Source of the DNA: DATKZB01 sp035528235
Lineage (GTDB): Bacteria; Planctomycetota; Phycisphaerae; FEN-1346
Direction: 5' to 3'
DNA: 17,047 bases
Assembly (NCBI GenBank): GCA_035528235.1
Contig: DATKZB010000061.1
Span: 1 to 17,047, forward strand
Shown here: in pieces, positions 1 to 7,201 of the stretch
Numbering within the stretch: the stretch's first letter is position 1
Layout of the letters: every line of letters starts with the position of its first letter
Notes under the pieces: generated by a model
Seen by the model: the letters and a program-made list of their open reading frames with translations, nothing else
Database searches by the model: none
What the model was told of the DNA's origin: nothing
Position numbers and translations under genes: made by a program

Positions 1-1240
1 GGTTGCCGCCGCTCAGGTTCGCCGCCACCTGCTCGGCGCTGGGGGTCTTGATACCCAGGGCCCGGATGAACTGCTGGGCGATCTCGGCCTGGCGTTTCCG
101 CGACAGGGGCCGCCAGATGCCGCGACCCGCCTGGAGGGCCAGCACGATGTTCTCGCGGACCGACAGGTTCGGGATGATTCCCTCCACCCTGCGGTCCTCG
201 GGAGTGAACCCGAACCCCAGCCGAATGGCCCGCCGCGGGGACGTCAGCGCCACCTTGCGGCCGCCGACGCGGACCTCGCCCGTCTCGGCCCGGTCGATGC
301 CGAACAAGAGGCGCGCCGTCTCGGTGCGGCCGGAGCCGAGCAGCCCCGCCAGCCCCACCGCCTCGCCCGGCGTGAAGGTCATGTCGATGGGCGCGATGGA
401 GCCCTTGCGGCCAAGGCCGCGCACCTCGGCGAAGGCCTCCCGGGCCCCGCCGGCCGCCCCCGGCAAGCGATCGGGCCGCGCGGCCTCGACCTGCGTAATC
501 TCCTTGCCGATCATGCGGCTGACGAGTTCGACGCGAGGCAGGCCGGCCGTCTCGTACTCGCCCACCAGCCGCCCGTCGCGCAGCACCGTCACGCGGTCCG
601 AGACATCGTACACCTGGTCGAGGAAGTGGGTGATGAAAACGATGCCGAGGCCCTGGTCGCGCAGGCGGCGGACGACGCTGAAGAGTTCGGCGACCTCCTT
701 CTCGTCGAGGCTCGAGGTGGGCTCGTCGAGGATGAGCAGTTTGGCCGAGATGTCGAGCGCCCGCGCGATGGCCACCATCTGCTGGATGGCGATGGAGCAC
801 GACGAGAGTTGCCGCGAAACGTCGAGCTCGAGTTCCAGCCTCGCCAGCGCCTCGACCGCACGCCGCGCGATGGCCCGCCAGCGGATGGCCCCAAACCGCG
901 TGGGCTGTCGGCCCAGGCAGATGTTCTCGGCCACCGAGAGGTGCGGAATCAGGTTCACCTCCTGGTAGACGGTGCTGATGCCCAGCGTCTCGGCGTCCTT
1001 GGGCGTGCGGGGGTCGATGGGCCGGCCGTCGAGGTGGATGGTGCCGGTGTCGCGCCGGTACGCGCCCGTCAGGGTCTTGATGAGGGTACTCTTGCCGGCG
1101 CCGTTCTCGCCTATGAGGGCGTGGACCTGGCCGCGGCGCACCGTGAAGTCCACCGCGTCCAGCGCCTGGACACCGGGGAACCGCTTACCGATGCCGCGCA
1201 TCTCCAGGAGGACGCTCTGCCCGGCTTCTTCCATCGGCAT
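1..1240 (-). CDS. ytfR: YtfR-like sugar (furanose) ABC transporter ATP-binding protein, 3'-truncated by the window edge
   Basis: Cytoplasmic ATPase of a carbohydrate (CUT2) ABC importer; 413 of roughly 500 residues are visible. Domain 1 has a canonical Walker A (GENGAGKST, residues 44-52), Q-loop VYQE (91-94), a degenerate signature (SSCSIAIQQ, 146-154), Walker B with catalytic Glu (LLILDEP, 168-174) and switch His205. Domain 2 has the non-canonical P-loop GSGRTE (302-307, Arg replacing Lys), usual in this family, and ends at LSGGN (409-413), one residue short of LSGGNQ. Stretches such as THFLDQVY, GLAGLLGSGRTE and SVRENI..ALQ resemble E. coli YtfR as I remember it, more than RbsA or MglA. 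ATG at 1240 is chosen because a GGGGG Shine-Dalgarno lies 5 nt upstream; GTG 1246 and ATG 1234 are in-frame alternatives. It starts 18 nt after ytfQ, so the two are co-transcribed. Permease genes probably follow to the left. Confidence 0.93.
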   Translation of the reverse strand, partial: MPMEEAGQSVLLEMRGIGKRFPGVQALDAVDFTVRRGQVHALIGENGAGKSTLIKTLTGAYRRDTGTIHLDGRPIDPRTPKDAETLGISTVYQEVNLIPHLSVAENICLGRQPTRFGAIRWRAIARRAVEALARLELELDVSRQLSSCSIAIQQMVAIARALDISAKLLILDEPTSSLDEKEVAELFSVVRRLRDQGLGIVFITHFLDQVYDVSDRVTVLRDGRLVGEYETAGLPRVELVSRMIGKEITQVEAARPDRLPGAAGGAREAFAEVRGLGRKGSIAPIDMTFTPGEAVGLAGLLGSGRTETARLLFGIDRAETGEVRVGGRKVALTSPRRAIRLGFGFTPEDRRVEGIIPNLSVRENIVLALQAGRGIWRPLSRKRQAEIAQQFIRALGIKTPSAEQVAANLSGGN

Positions 1241-1245
1241 CGGCA

Positions 1246-1256
1246 CCCCCGCGGGG
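1246..1256 (-). promoter_or_regulatory. Shine-Dalgarno of the ATPase gene within a GC palindrome
   Basis: The minus strand reads CCCCGCGGGGG between the ytfQ stop and the ATG at 1240. CCCCGCGGGG is a perfect 10-bp palindrome, and its G-run is the only purine-rich Shine-Dalgarno candidate, 5 nt before the ATG. A short CCC/GGG hairpin could partly hide the site and keep the ATPase below the binding protein. The palindrome is seen; the control role is inference. Confidence 0.4.
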
Positions 1257-1258
1257 CA

Positions 1259-2266
1259 TTAGTACTTGCGGGTCTTGATGACCTCGGCGGCCTGGGCCTG
1301 CTCGTACACGCTCTCGTTGATAACGACCCGCTTGGCGACGCTCTTGCCGGCCATGAGGGCCTCGACGGCGTCGAACAGTTGCGGGCCGATGAGCGGGTTG
1401 CACTCGACCGTGCAATTGAGTTTGCCCGCGACCATGGCCTCGAAGGCCCCGCGGACGGCGTCGATCGAGACGATGAGCATGTCCTTGCCGGGCTTCACGC
1501 CGGCCTCTTCCATGGCCTGGATGGCGCCCAGGGCCATGTCGTCGTTATGGGCGAACAGGGCGGTAATCTGCTTGCCCTCGGGGCTCTTCAGGAACGACTC
1601 CATGACTTCCTTGCCCTTGGCCCGGGTAAAGTCGCCGGTCTGCGACTTGATGATCTTCATGTCGGGGTGCGCGGCAATGACTTCCTCGAAGCCCTTCTTG
1701 CGGTCGATGGCAGGGGCCGACCCGGGGGTGCCCTGGAGTTCGGCAATCAGGGCCTTGCCGCCGCTGGCCTTGACGAGCCAGTTGGCGGCCCGGCGGCCTT
1801 CCTCGACGAAGTCTGACCCGATGAACGTGACGTAGAGCGAGTCGTCGGTCACATCGACCGCCCGGTCTGAGAGCACCACGGGGATGTTGGCCTTCTTGAT
1901 TTCGCGCAGGACCGGCTCCCATCCGGTCTCGACGACGGGCGAGAAGGCGATGACGTCGACGCCCTGGGCGATGAACGACCGCAGGGCCTTGATCTGGTTC
2001 TCCTGCTTCTGCTGGGCGTCGGCGAACCGCAGGTCGATGCCGCGCTTGGCCGCCTCGGTCTTGATCGACTCGGTGTTGGCCGTCCGCCAGGCGCTCTCGG
2101 CCCCGATCTGCGAGAAGCCGACGACGACCTTCTTGCCTGCCGCCGCCTTGCCGCCGGCAGGCTGCTCGTCGGTGCCTCCCTGGTCGCAGGACGCCGTCAG
2201 GACGCCGCAGGCCGCCATCGCCAGGCACAGGATACCCGTCGTCCACCAGCCGGTAGTGCGCTGCAT
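1259..2266 (-). CDS. ytfQ: YtfQ-like galactofuranose/arabinofuranose-binding ABC transporter lipoprotein
   Basis: Substrate-binding protein of a CUT2 sugar importer (periplasmic-binding-protein type I fold, Peripl_BP_4), 335 aa. Residues 1-27 form an export signal with a probable lipobox (LTAS-Cys27; Cys20 is a weaker option), then a Gly/Ala/Lys linker to about residue 46. The mature domain carries a chain of motifs matching E. coli YtfQ as I remember it: FSQIGAESAWR (51-61), ADAQQKQENQIKALRSF (82-98), PVVETGWEPVL (110-120), Asp134-Arg135, AIDRKKGF (186-193), SQTGDFTRAKGKEVMESF (208-225) and HNDDM (240-244). E. coli YtfQ binds galactofuranose; here arabinofuranose is an equally likely ligand because arabinofuranosidases lie upstream. 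The start is fixed by AAGGAG 6 nt before the ATG. Lipid anchoring differs from the soluble E. coli protein. Ligand identity is inference; the family call is strong. Confidence 0.93.
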   Translation of the reverse strand: MQRTTGWWTTGILCLAMAACGVLTASCDQGGTDEQPAGGKAAAGKKVVVGFSQIGAESAWRTANTESIKTEAAKRGIDLRFADAQQKQENQIKALRSFIAQGVDVIAFSPVVETGWEPVLREIKKANIPVVLSDRAVDVTDDSLYVTFIGSDFVEEGRRAANWLVKASGGKALIAELQGTPGSAPAIDRKKGFEEVIAAHPDMKIIKSQTGDFTRAKGKEVMESFLKSPEGKQITALFAHNDDMALGAIQAMEEAGVKPGKDMLIVSIDAVRGAFEAMVAGKLNCTVECNPLIGPQLFDAVEALMAGKSVAKRVVINESVYEQAQAAEVIKTRKY

Positions 2267-2272
2267 GTTCGG

Positions 2273-2278
2273 CTCCTT
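2273..2278 (-). promoter_or_regulatory. Strong ribosome binding site of the sugar-binding protein gene
   Basis: AAGGAG lies 6 nt upstream of the ATG at 2266. It is the clearest Shine-Dalgarno in the window and decides the start. A strong site fits the usual need for excess binding protein over ATPase. Confidence 0.8.
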
Positions 2279-2296
2279 ATTTGGGGTGCCGCAGGA

Positions 2297-2320
2297 CCGC
2301 GACGGTTCGCCACGTCGCGG
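2297..2320 (-). promoter_or_regulatory. Perfect 8-bp inverted repeat (operator or leader hairpin) upstream of the sugar-binding protein gene
   Basis: Plus strand ccgcgacg-N8-cgtcgcgg is a perfect 8+8 dyad, 30 bases upstream of the ytfQ start. No T-run follows it in the direction of transcription, so it is not a classical terminator. If the candidate promoter at 2326-2354 is real, the dyad covers the start site and early leader, a typical place for a repressor operator or a 5'-end stabilising hairpin. The dyad is seen; its role is inference. Confidence 0.5.
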
Positions 2321-2325
2321 CGGAC

Positions 2326-2354
2326 ATCATATCATCCGGCGCCTCGCGTGAACA
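2326..2354 (-). promoter_or_regulatory. Candidate sigma70-type promoter for the transporter genes
   Basis: On the minus strand, TATGAT (2331-2326, five of six consensus matches) is preceded by TGTTCA (2354-2349, three of six matches) at 17 nt. The -10 is identical to that of the hydrolase promoter at 9711-9739. The -35 is weak and falls in the loop of the hairpin at 2336-2367. It would allow ytfQR to be expressed apart from the hydrolases. Confidence 0.3.
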
Positions 2355-2367
2355 GCGAAACCGCCGG
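2336..2367 (-). other. Intercistronic hairpin directly after the GH127-GH51 stop codon
   Basis: CCGGCG and CGCCGG pair as a 6-bp outer stem, and TCGC/GCGA as a 4-bp inner stem with a 7-nt loop. The structure begins one base after the stop codon (2369-2371). No U-tract follows. It may protect the 3' end of the hydrolase message or act as a weak U-less terminator separating hydrolase from transporter expression. Its effect is inferred. Confidence 0.4.
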
Positions 2368-2368
2368 C

Positions 2369-5300
2369 CTATTCCACCTTCAGCGCAAAGAGCGTCACGC
2401 TGCACGGCGCAACGGAGAGTTTGTCGGAGACGCCCTTGACGGCCGCCTCGTCGATGACGACGCGCGGCGGCTCGCCCGGTTCGTTGTACGCCTGGGGATC
2501 GTCGCCGGCGATCTGCCAGCGGGTGCCCTGGCCGGAGAGTTTCGCCCCCGATATCTTGAGCGGGATGTCGAGCGCCTTGGTCGTCGGGTTGACGACCGCC
2601 ACCGTCAGGGTCTTGCGGTCGGCCGTCCAGGCGGCCTGGGCGTCAAGGAGCGGGCTCGTCTCGGTGGCGACAGGCAGGACGCCGAAGTGCCGGCGGTAGA
2701 GTGTCAGCACCAGGCCCGTCGGGTCGAAGGCCGCGGCGGTCTTCGTGGTCTTGATGCACCCGATGACGTTGACCGTCTGGGCGTAGTTGGCCATGAAGAA
2801 CAGATCGCTCTGCCGGGCGTACTCGTTGAGGCCGGCCGCGATGCCCAGGGCGTCTTTCAGGAAGTACCGGGTGCCCAGTTCGCCGAAGACGTGCGGGCCG
2901 TACCAGAAGTTCCACTCGTCCAGGGCGATGCGGATGTCCTTGCCCTTGAGGGACTCAAACTCGCGCCGATACCGGCGATGGGCCTCGGCCTTGCGGAGGA
3001 TGGCGTCGGGAATCTGGCGGACGTGGCTGGCCAGGCCGGGCTTCTCGCCGCAGTAGAAATGCTCGCTGATGAGGTCCATGTGGTCGGCGCAGTTCTTCAT
3101 CATGCCCTCGCTCCACGGGCCGGCGTCGCCGACGGCCACCAGCTGGGCCGACGGGTCGACGGCCCGCAGCGCCTTGGCGAACTCGTTGTGTTTCTGGGTG
3201 TACTTCTCGAGGGGCATGTGGCCCAGTTGCCAGCCGCCGTACATCTCGTTGCCGATGCCCCAGAACCGGACCTTGTACGGCTCGGGATGCCCGTTCCCGG
3301 CCCTCAGTTGCCCCATGGGCGTGTCGGCGGGGGCGTTGGCGTACTGGAGTTCCTCGACGGCGCTGGTGGCGTCGCCCAGGCCGCTGTTGACGGCGATGTA
3401 GGGCTCGGTGCCAAGCGTGCGGCAAAAGGTCATGAACTCATCGAGGCCGAAGTCGTTGTGCTCGACGCCGGTCCAGGCGGGGTTCTTGCGCGGCGGGCGG
3501 CGGTCGCGCGGACCGATGCCGTCTTTCCAGTCGTAACCGCTCACGAAGTTCCCGCCCGGCCACCGGTACACCGGCGAGTCGAGTTCCTTGAGGAGTGCCA
3601 GCGTGTCCCGCCGCATCCCCTGGACGTTGTCGGCCGGCATCAGCGACACCGTGCCCACCAGGCACGCCGCGCCCTTGGCCACCCGGACCTCCAGCGCGCC
3701 CGTGGTCGTGTCGGCGCCGGCGGTGAACTTGAACGGGTACCGCTGGTACTCCTGCGCGACGTTGGCAATTGGGACGGTCTTGGCGGCGGCGGGGCCCTCG
3801 CCCCAGCGCAGGGTCACCTCGACCGCGGTGCCGCCGCCCTGCGCCTTCAGCCAGATGTAGCCGACGTACTCCTTGCCCTTGACCAGGCCGAGATCGTTCT
3901 GCCGGATGCCGCCGGCCAGGGCGACGAGGGGCGTCTGCTCGCCGACGAACGACCCTTCCTTGACCATCCGGACCACATCGTCGGCCCCGATGATCTGCCA
4001 CGGCGACGCCTTGACCACCGGCACGGGGTTGTCCTTGGCCGGTCGGCGGCCCTCGCCGTACGGGTCGTACTTGGGGGTGACGGGATACCAGAACTTGCGG
4101 TCCTCGAGCATTTCGGCCCAGATGCCGCCGTAGATGCACCGGCCCAGGTGCTCGATGAACTGGCCGTAGATGTACTTCGAGATCGGCTCGCCCGTCTTGG
4201 CGGCATCGATGGCGATGTGCGGTTTCACGTCTTTCGCCTCCCCGACCTGCTCCAGTCGCAGGTCGTCGTACCATGCCTTGCCGGTGGACAGGCCCCATCC
4301 GCCCAGCAGGCAATTGATCTGCACGGCGTCCTGGCCGCGCGTTTCAAAGACAACCTCCACCCGCGTCCAGTCGCGCGTGCCCGTGACGACCCCCGTGGCA
4401 GCCGGCTGGACGTTGTGGACGTTCAGCAGGGCGCCCCGGCCGGTGCCGGCGGCGACGCCGTCGGTCTTGATCCATCCCGACAGCCGATAGGTGGCGTACG
4501 GCTCGACGGGCACGGTGCAAGCCCAACTGATGTCGGCCCCCTCCTGGGAGGCGATGCCGACGCTACGGCCGCCGGTGCGGCCGACGGAGGCGTGCTCGAA
4601 GGTTCCCTTGCCGCCCCAGACTTGCGTTCGCCACTGGGCCGGCCGGCCGCCCTCCTGCTGCTCGAGCGACGCGTTGGGCAGGAGGTTGGCGACAGGTTTT
4701 TCCTTGGCGGCGGCCGGGTCGGCGGCTTTCTCCTTGGGCGCGGGCGTGCCGGCCGGTTTCGCGCCGGGGAGCACCGCGTTCACGCGCCACTCGTGGATGC
4801 CGGCCGAGAACTTCTCGGGCAGTTGCACCTCCAGACGCAGACCCTCGGCCTTGATCGGGTGGAACGAGGTCCGGTTGTACTTGTCCTTCTCGACGCCGTA
4901 GCCGCCGGGGTTCGACACGTCGCGCCACTGGCCGTCCACCTTCGCCTTGAGGCGCCACGACGCGGGCAGGCGGCACTCGCCGATGCCGGTGTCGTCGAAC
5001 CAGTACACGTCGACCGACGAGACGACCGTGGGCTCCTTGAAATCGTACTGCACCCACTCCTCGGTGCCCTTGCGAGGCCACCAGTGGAAGAACGGGTTCG
5101 AGTGGTCGATGGAACTGCGCGGCTCGAGTTGGTCGGTCAGGGCCCGGACGTCGCCCCCGCGCGAGACGGTGACCTTGCTCGTGTGGGCGATGGTCGGCCC
5201 GGGCAGCGGCTTGGCCGCCGCCAGGTCGCGGGCCAGCCACACGGCCATCGCGGCCGGCCCCCGATGCGCCCACGCGTAGCACGGAATGGCCACCAGTTCC

Positions 5301-7180
5301 TGCTCGGCACCGGCCACGGACGTGCCGTCCTCGCGGCGACCCACCGAGACGGCCTTGGTGCGGATGACCTCGACGCCGCCCAAAAGGTCCTTGCGGAACT
5401 CGCTGCGCAGCGGCGCGTCGTCCGGCACCATCAGGTTCAGGACGCGGCCGTCCGGGTTGTCGTGCCCCTCGGCGCAGAACACGATCGGGCCGCGCTCCAA
5501 AGCCATGCGGCCGGCGTCGTCCACCACCTTCTCGTGCGCGAGGACCCGCCGGACCGGCATCGGCAGGACCAGTTCGACGGTGTCGCCCTTCTGCCACCGG
5601 CGGCGGACGCGGGCGAACCCCTTCTGGAGATCGAGCGCCGCGGCCTTGCCATTGACGGTCAGCGTGGCCTTGGCGTCGCTCGAGTCGGCGTACCGATACA
5701 GGTCGCTCGGAACGGGACGGTTCTGCGCCCAGCCGGGGATGCGCACAGCGAGGGTAAACTCGCCCGGCTCGTCGGGCTCGACGGTCATCTTGACGGCGCC
5801 GTCCCACGGGTACCGCGTCTCCTGGGTCAGGCGGACCGTGCGGCGGTCCATCTTGACCGCGGCGGTGCCGCCGATGAAGAGGTTCACGTACAGGACGTCG
5901 CCCGCGTGTGCGTAGACGTACCCGGGTATCGAGGGCACGAACCGCACGACGTTCGACGGGCAGCACGCGCACCCGAACCAGGGCGAGCGGGCGTTGCCGC
6001 TGTGCGACTCCAGGGGGTTCGGATAGAAGAACTTGTCGCCTTCCATCGCCACGCCCGAGAGGAACCCGTTGTAGATGACGCGCTCCACGACGTCGAGGTA
6101 CCGGGCGTCGGCGTGCAGCAGGAACATGCGGTAGTTCCACAGGGCGTTGGCGATAGCGGCGCACGTCTCGCAGTAGGCGCTGCGGTTGGGCAACTCGTAG
6201 TTCTCGCCGAAGGCCTCGCCCCCGCCCCGCGCGCCGATGCCGCCCGTGACGTACAGTTTCTTCGAGACGACGTTGTCCCAGATGCGGTCGATGGCCTTGA
6301 CGTAAGCCGCGTCGCCGGTGAGGGCGGCGATGTCGGCCATGCCCGCGTACAGGTACCCGGCCCGGACGGCGTGGCCGACGGCCTCGTCCTGCTCGAGGAC
6401 CGGCTTGTGGTCCTGGCTGTAGAGGCCGTAGAGGCGGCGGCCGTCTTCGCGGCCGCGCGTGTCCAGAAAGAACTTCGCCATCGCCAGGTACTTCGCGTCG
6501 CCGGTGGCGCGGTAGAGTTTCCCGAGGCCGATCTCGATCTCCTCGTGGCCGGGGGGGTTGGTCTTGCGGCCGGGGCCGAACACGCTGCACACGAGGTCGG
6601 CGCTGCGGATGGCCACGTCGAGCAGCGTGCGTTTGCCGGTGGCCTGGAAGTGCGCGACGGCCGCCTCGTACAGGTGCCCGACGCAGTACAACTCGTGGCC
6701 GCCGGCGATGTCGGACCACCGCTCGGTGCCGCCGGGCGGCTTGTACTCGGCGCTCTGGAGGGTCCGGGCGGTGTAGAGGTACCCGTCCTTCTCCTGGGCG
6801 GCGGCGATCTTGGCGATGACGTCGTCGACGTACGCATCGAGCGCCGGGTCGGGCGCCAGGCTCAGGGCGTACGCCGCGCCCTCGACGACCTTGTATACAT
6901 CGGAATCATTGAAATAGATGCCCTGGAACTTCCCCTCCTTCAGGCGGCCGGCGACCGCGAAGTTGTCGATGCGGCCGGTCTCCTCGCACTTCTTGAAGGC
7001 GTACGGGATCGAGACCTTGCGGTTCGTCTCCATCCGCGGCGCCCAGAACGCGTCGGTCACGCGGACCTCGGTGAACGGCACGGGGCGGACGGGGTAATCG
7101 CGCCCGATCTGGCCGGCACACCCGGCGTGCCCCGCCGCCAGCAGGATGCCCGCCGCCATCCACACTCGCCCATGTCTCAT
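2369..7180 (-). CDS. Exported bifunctional GH127 beta-L-arabinofuranosidase / GH51 alpha-L-arabinofuranosidase fusion
   Basis: 1603 aa. Residues 1-21 are an export signal ending at Cys21 (HAG-C, a possible but imperfect lipobox). Residues 31-655 are GH127 (DUF1680): ETC (Glu338, Cys340) and GCACCPSN (Cys406, Cys407) match the Zn-binding Glu/Cys and nucleophilic Cys of Bifidobacterium HypBA1, and Glu322 sits where its acid/base lies. About 675-803 is a discoidin-like beta-sandwich; 804-830 an Ala/Lys/Pro linker; 831-978 a CBM4/9-like module (NLLPNASLE start). Residues 983-1603 are GH51: IYGQFIEHLGRCIYGG start, acid/base Glu1312 (WGIGNE), nucleophile Glu1422 (ALDEWN), with a jelly-roll-like insert (about 1055-1183) before the barrel and a C-terminal beta-sandwich. 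The gene starts 21 nt after the upstream GH51 gene, with GAGGGAG 8 nt before the ATG. Each half is near full family length, so both should be active. Predicted role: removal of beta- and alpha-linked L-arabinofuranose from plant or other glycans. GH146-like specificity for the first half cannot be excluded. Confidence 0.92.
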   Translation of the reverse strand: MRHGRVWMAAGILLAAGHAGCAGQIGRDYPVRPVPFTEVRVTDAFWAPRMETNRKVSIPYAFKKCEETGRIDNFAVAGRLKEGKFQGIYFNDSDVYKVVEGAAYALSLAPDPALDAYVDDVIAKIAAAQEKDGYLYTARTLQSAEYKPPGGTERWSDIAGGHELYCVGHLYEAAVAHFQATGKRTLLDVAIRSADLVCSVFGPGRKTNPPGHEEIEIGLGKLYRATGDAKYLAMAKFFLDTRGREDGRRLYGLYSQDHKPVLEQDEAVGHAVRAGYLYAGMADIAALTGDAAYVKAIDRIWDNVVSKKLYVTGGIGARGGGEAFGENYELPNRSAYCETCAAIANALWNYRMFLLHADARYLDVVERVIYNGFLSGVAMEGDKFFYPNPLESHSGNARSPWFGCACCPSNVVRFVPSIPGYVYAHAGDVLYVNLFIGGTAAVKMDRRTVRLTQETRYPWDGAVKMTVEPDEPGEFTLAVRIPGWAQNRPVPSDLYRYADSSDAKATLTVNGKAAALDLQKGFARVRRRWQKGDTVELVLPMPVRRVLAHEKVVDDAGRMALERGPIVFCAEGHDNPDGRVLNLMVPDDAPLRSEFRKDLLGGVEVIRTKAVSVGRREDGTSVAGAEQELVAIPCYAWAHRGPAAMAVWLARDLAAAKPLPGPTIAHTSKVTVSRGGDVRALTDQLEPRSSIDHSNPFFHWWPRKGTEEWVQYDFKEPTVVSSVDVYWFDDTGIGECRLPASWRLKAKVDGQWRDVSNPGGYGVEKDKYNRTSFHPIKAEGLRLEVQLPEKFSAGIHEWRVNAVLPGAKPAGTPAPKEKAADPAAAKEKPVANLLPNASLEQQEGGRPAQWRTQVWGGKGTFEHASVGRTGGRSVGIASQEGADISWACTVPVEPYATYRLSGWIKTDGVAAGTGRGALLNVHNVQPAATGVVTGTRDWTRVEVVFETRGQDAVQINCLLGGWGLSTGKAWYDDLRLEQVGEAKDVKPHIAIDAAKTGEPISKYIYGQFIEHLGRCIYGGIWAEMLEDRKFWYPVTPKYDPYGEGRRPAKDNPVPVVKASPWQIIGADDVVRMVKEGSFVGEQTPLVALAGGIRQNDLGLVKGKEYVGYIWLKAQGGGTAVEVTLRWGEGPAAAKTVPIANVAQEYQRYPFKFTAGADTTTGALEVRVAKGAACLVGTVSLMPADNVQGMRRDTLALLKELDSPVYRWPGGNFVSGYDWKDGIGPRDRRPPRKNPAWTGVEHNDFGLDEFMTFCRTLGTEPYIAVNSGLGDATSAVEELQYANAPADTPMGQLRAGNGHPEPYKVRFWGIGNEMYGGWQLGHMPLEKYTQKHNEFAKALRAVDPSAQLVAVGDAGPWSEGMMKNCADHMDLISEHFYCGEKPGLASHVRQIPDAILRKAEAHRRYRREFESLKGKDIRIALDEWNFWYGPHVFGELGTRYFLKDALGIAAGLNEYARQSDLFFMANYAQTVNVIGCIKTTKTAAAFDPTGLVLTLYRRHFGVLPVATETSPLLDAQAAWTADRKTLTVAVVNPTTKALDIPLKISGAKLSGQGTRWQIAGDDPQAYNEPGEPPRVVIDEAAVKGVSDKLSVAPCSVTLFALKVE

Positions 7181-7201
7181 CGTGCGTGCTCCCTCGTTCC
7201 C

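Noticed and set aside
626..1816. Plus-strand open frame of 396 codons across the ATPase and binding-protein genes
   Set aside because: Codon-aligned antisense of both transporter genes, whose minus-strand products are unmistakable.
2297..2367. Rho-independent terminator between hydrolase and transporter genes
   Set aside because: Two good stems are present, but neither is followed by a T-run on the minus strand, so a classical terminator is not supported.
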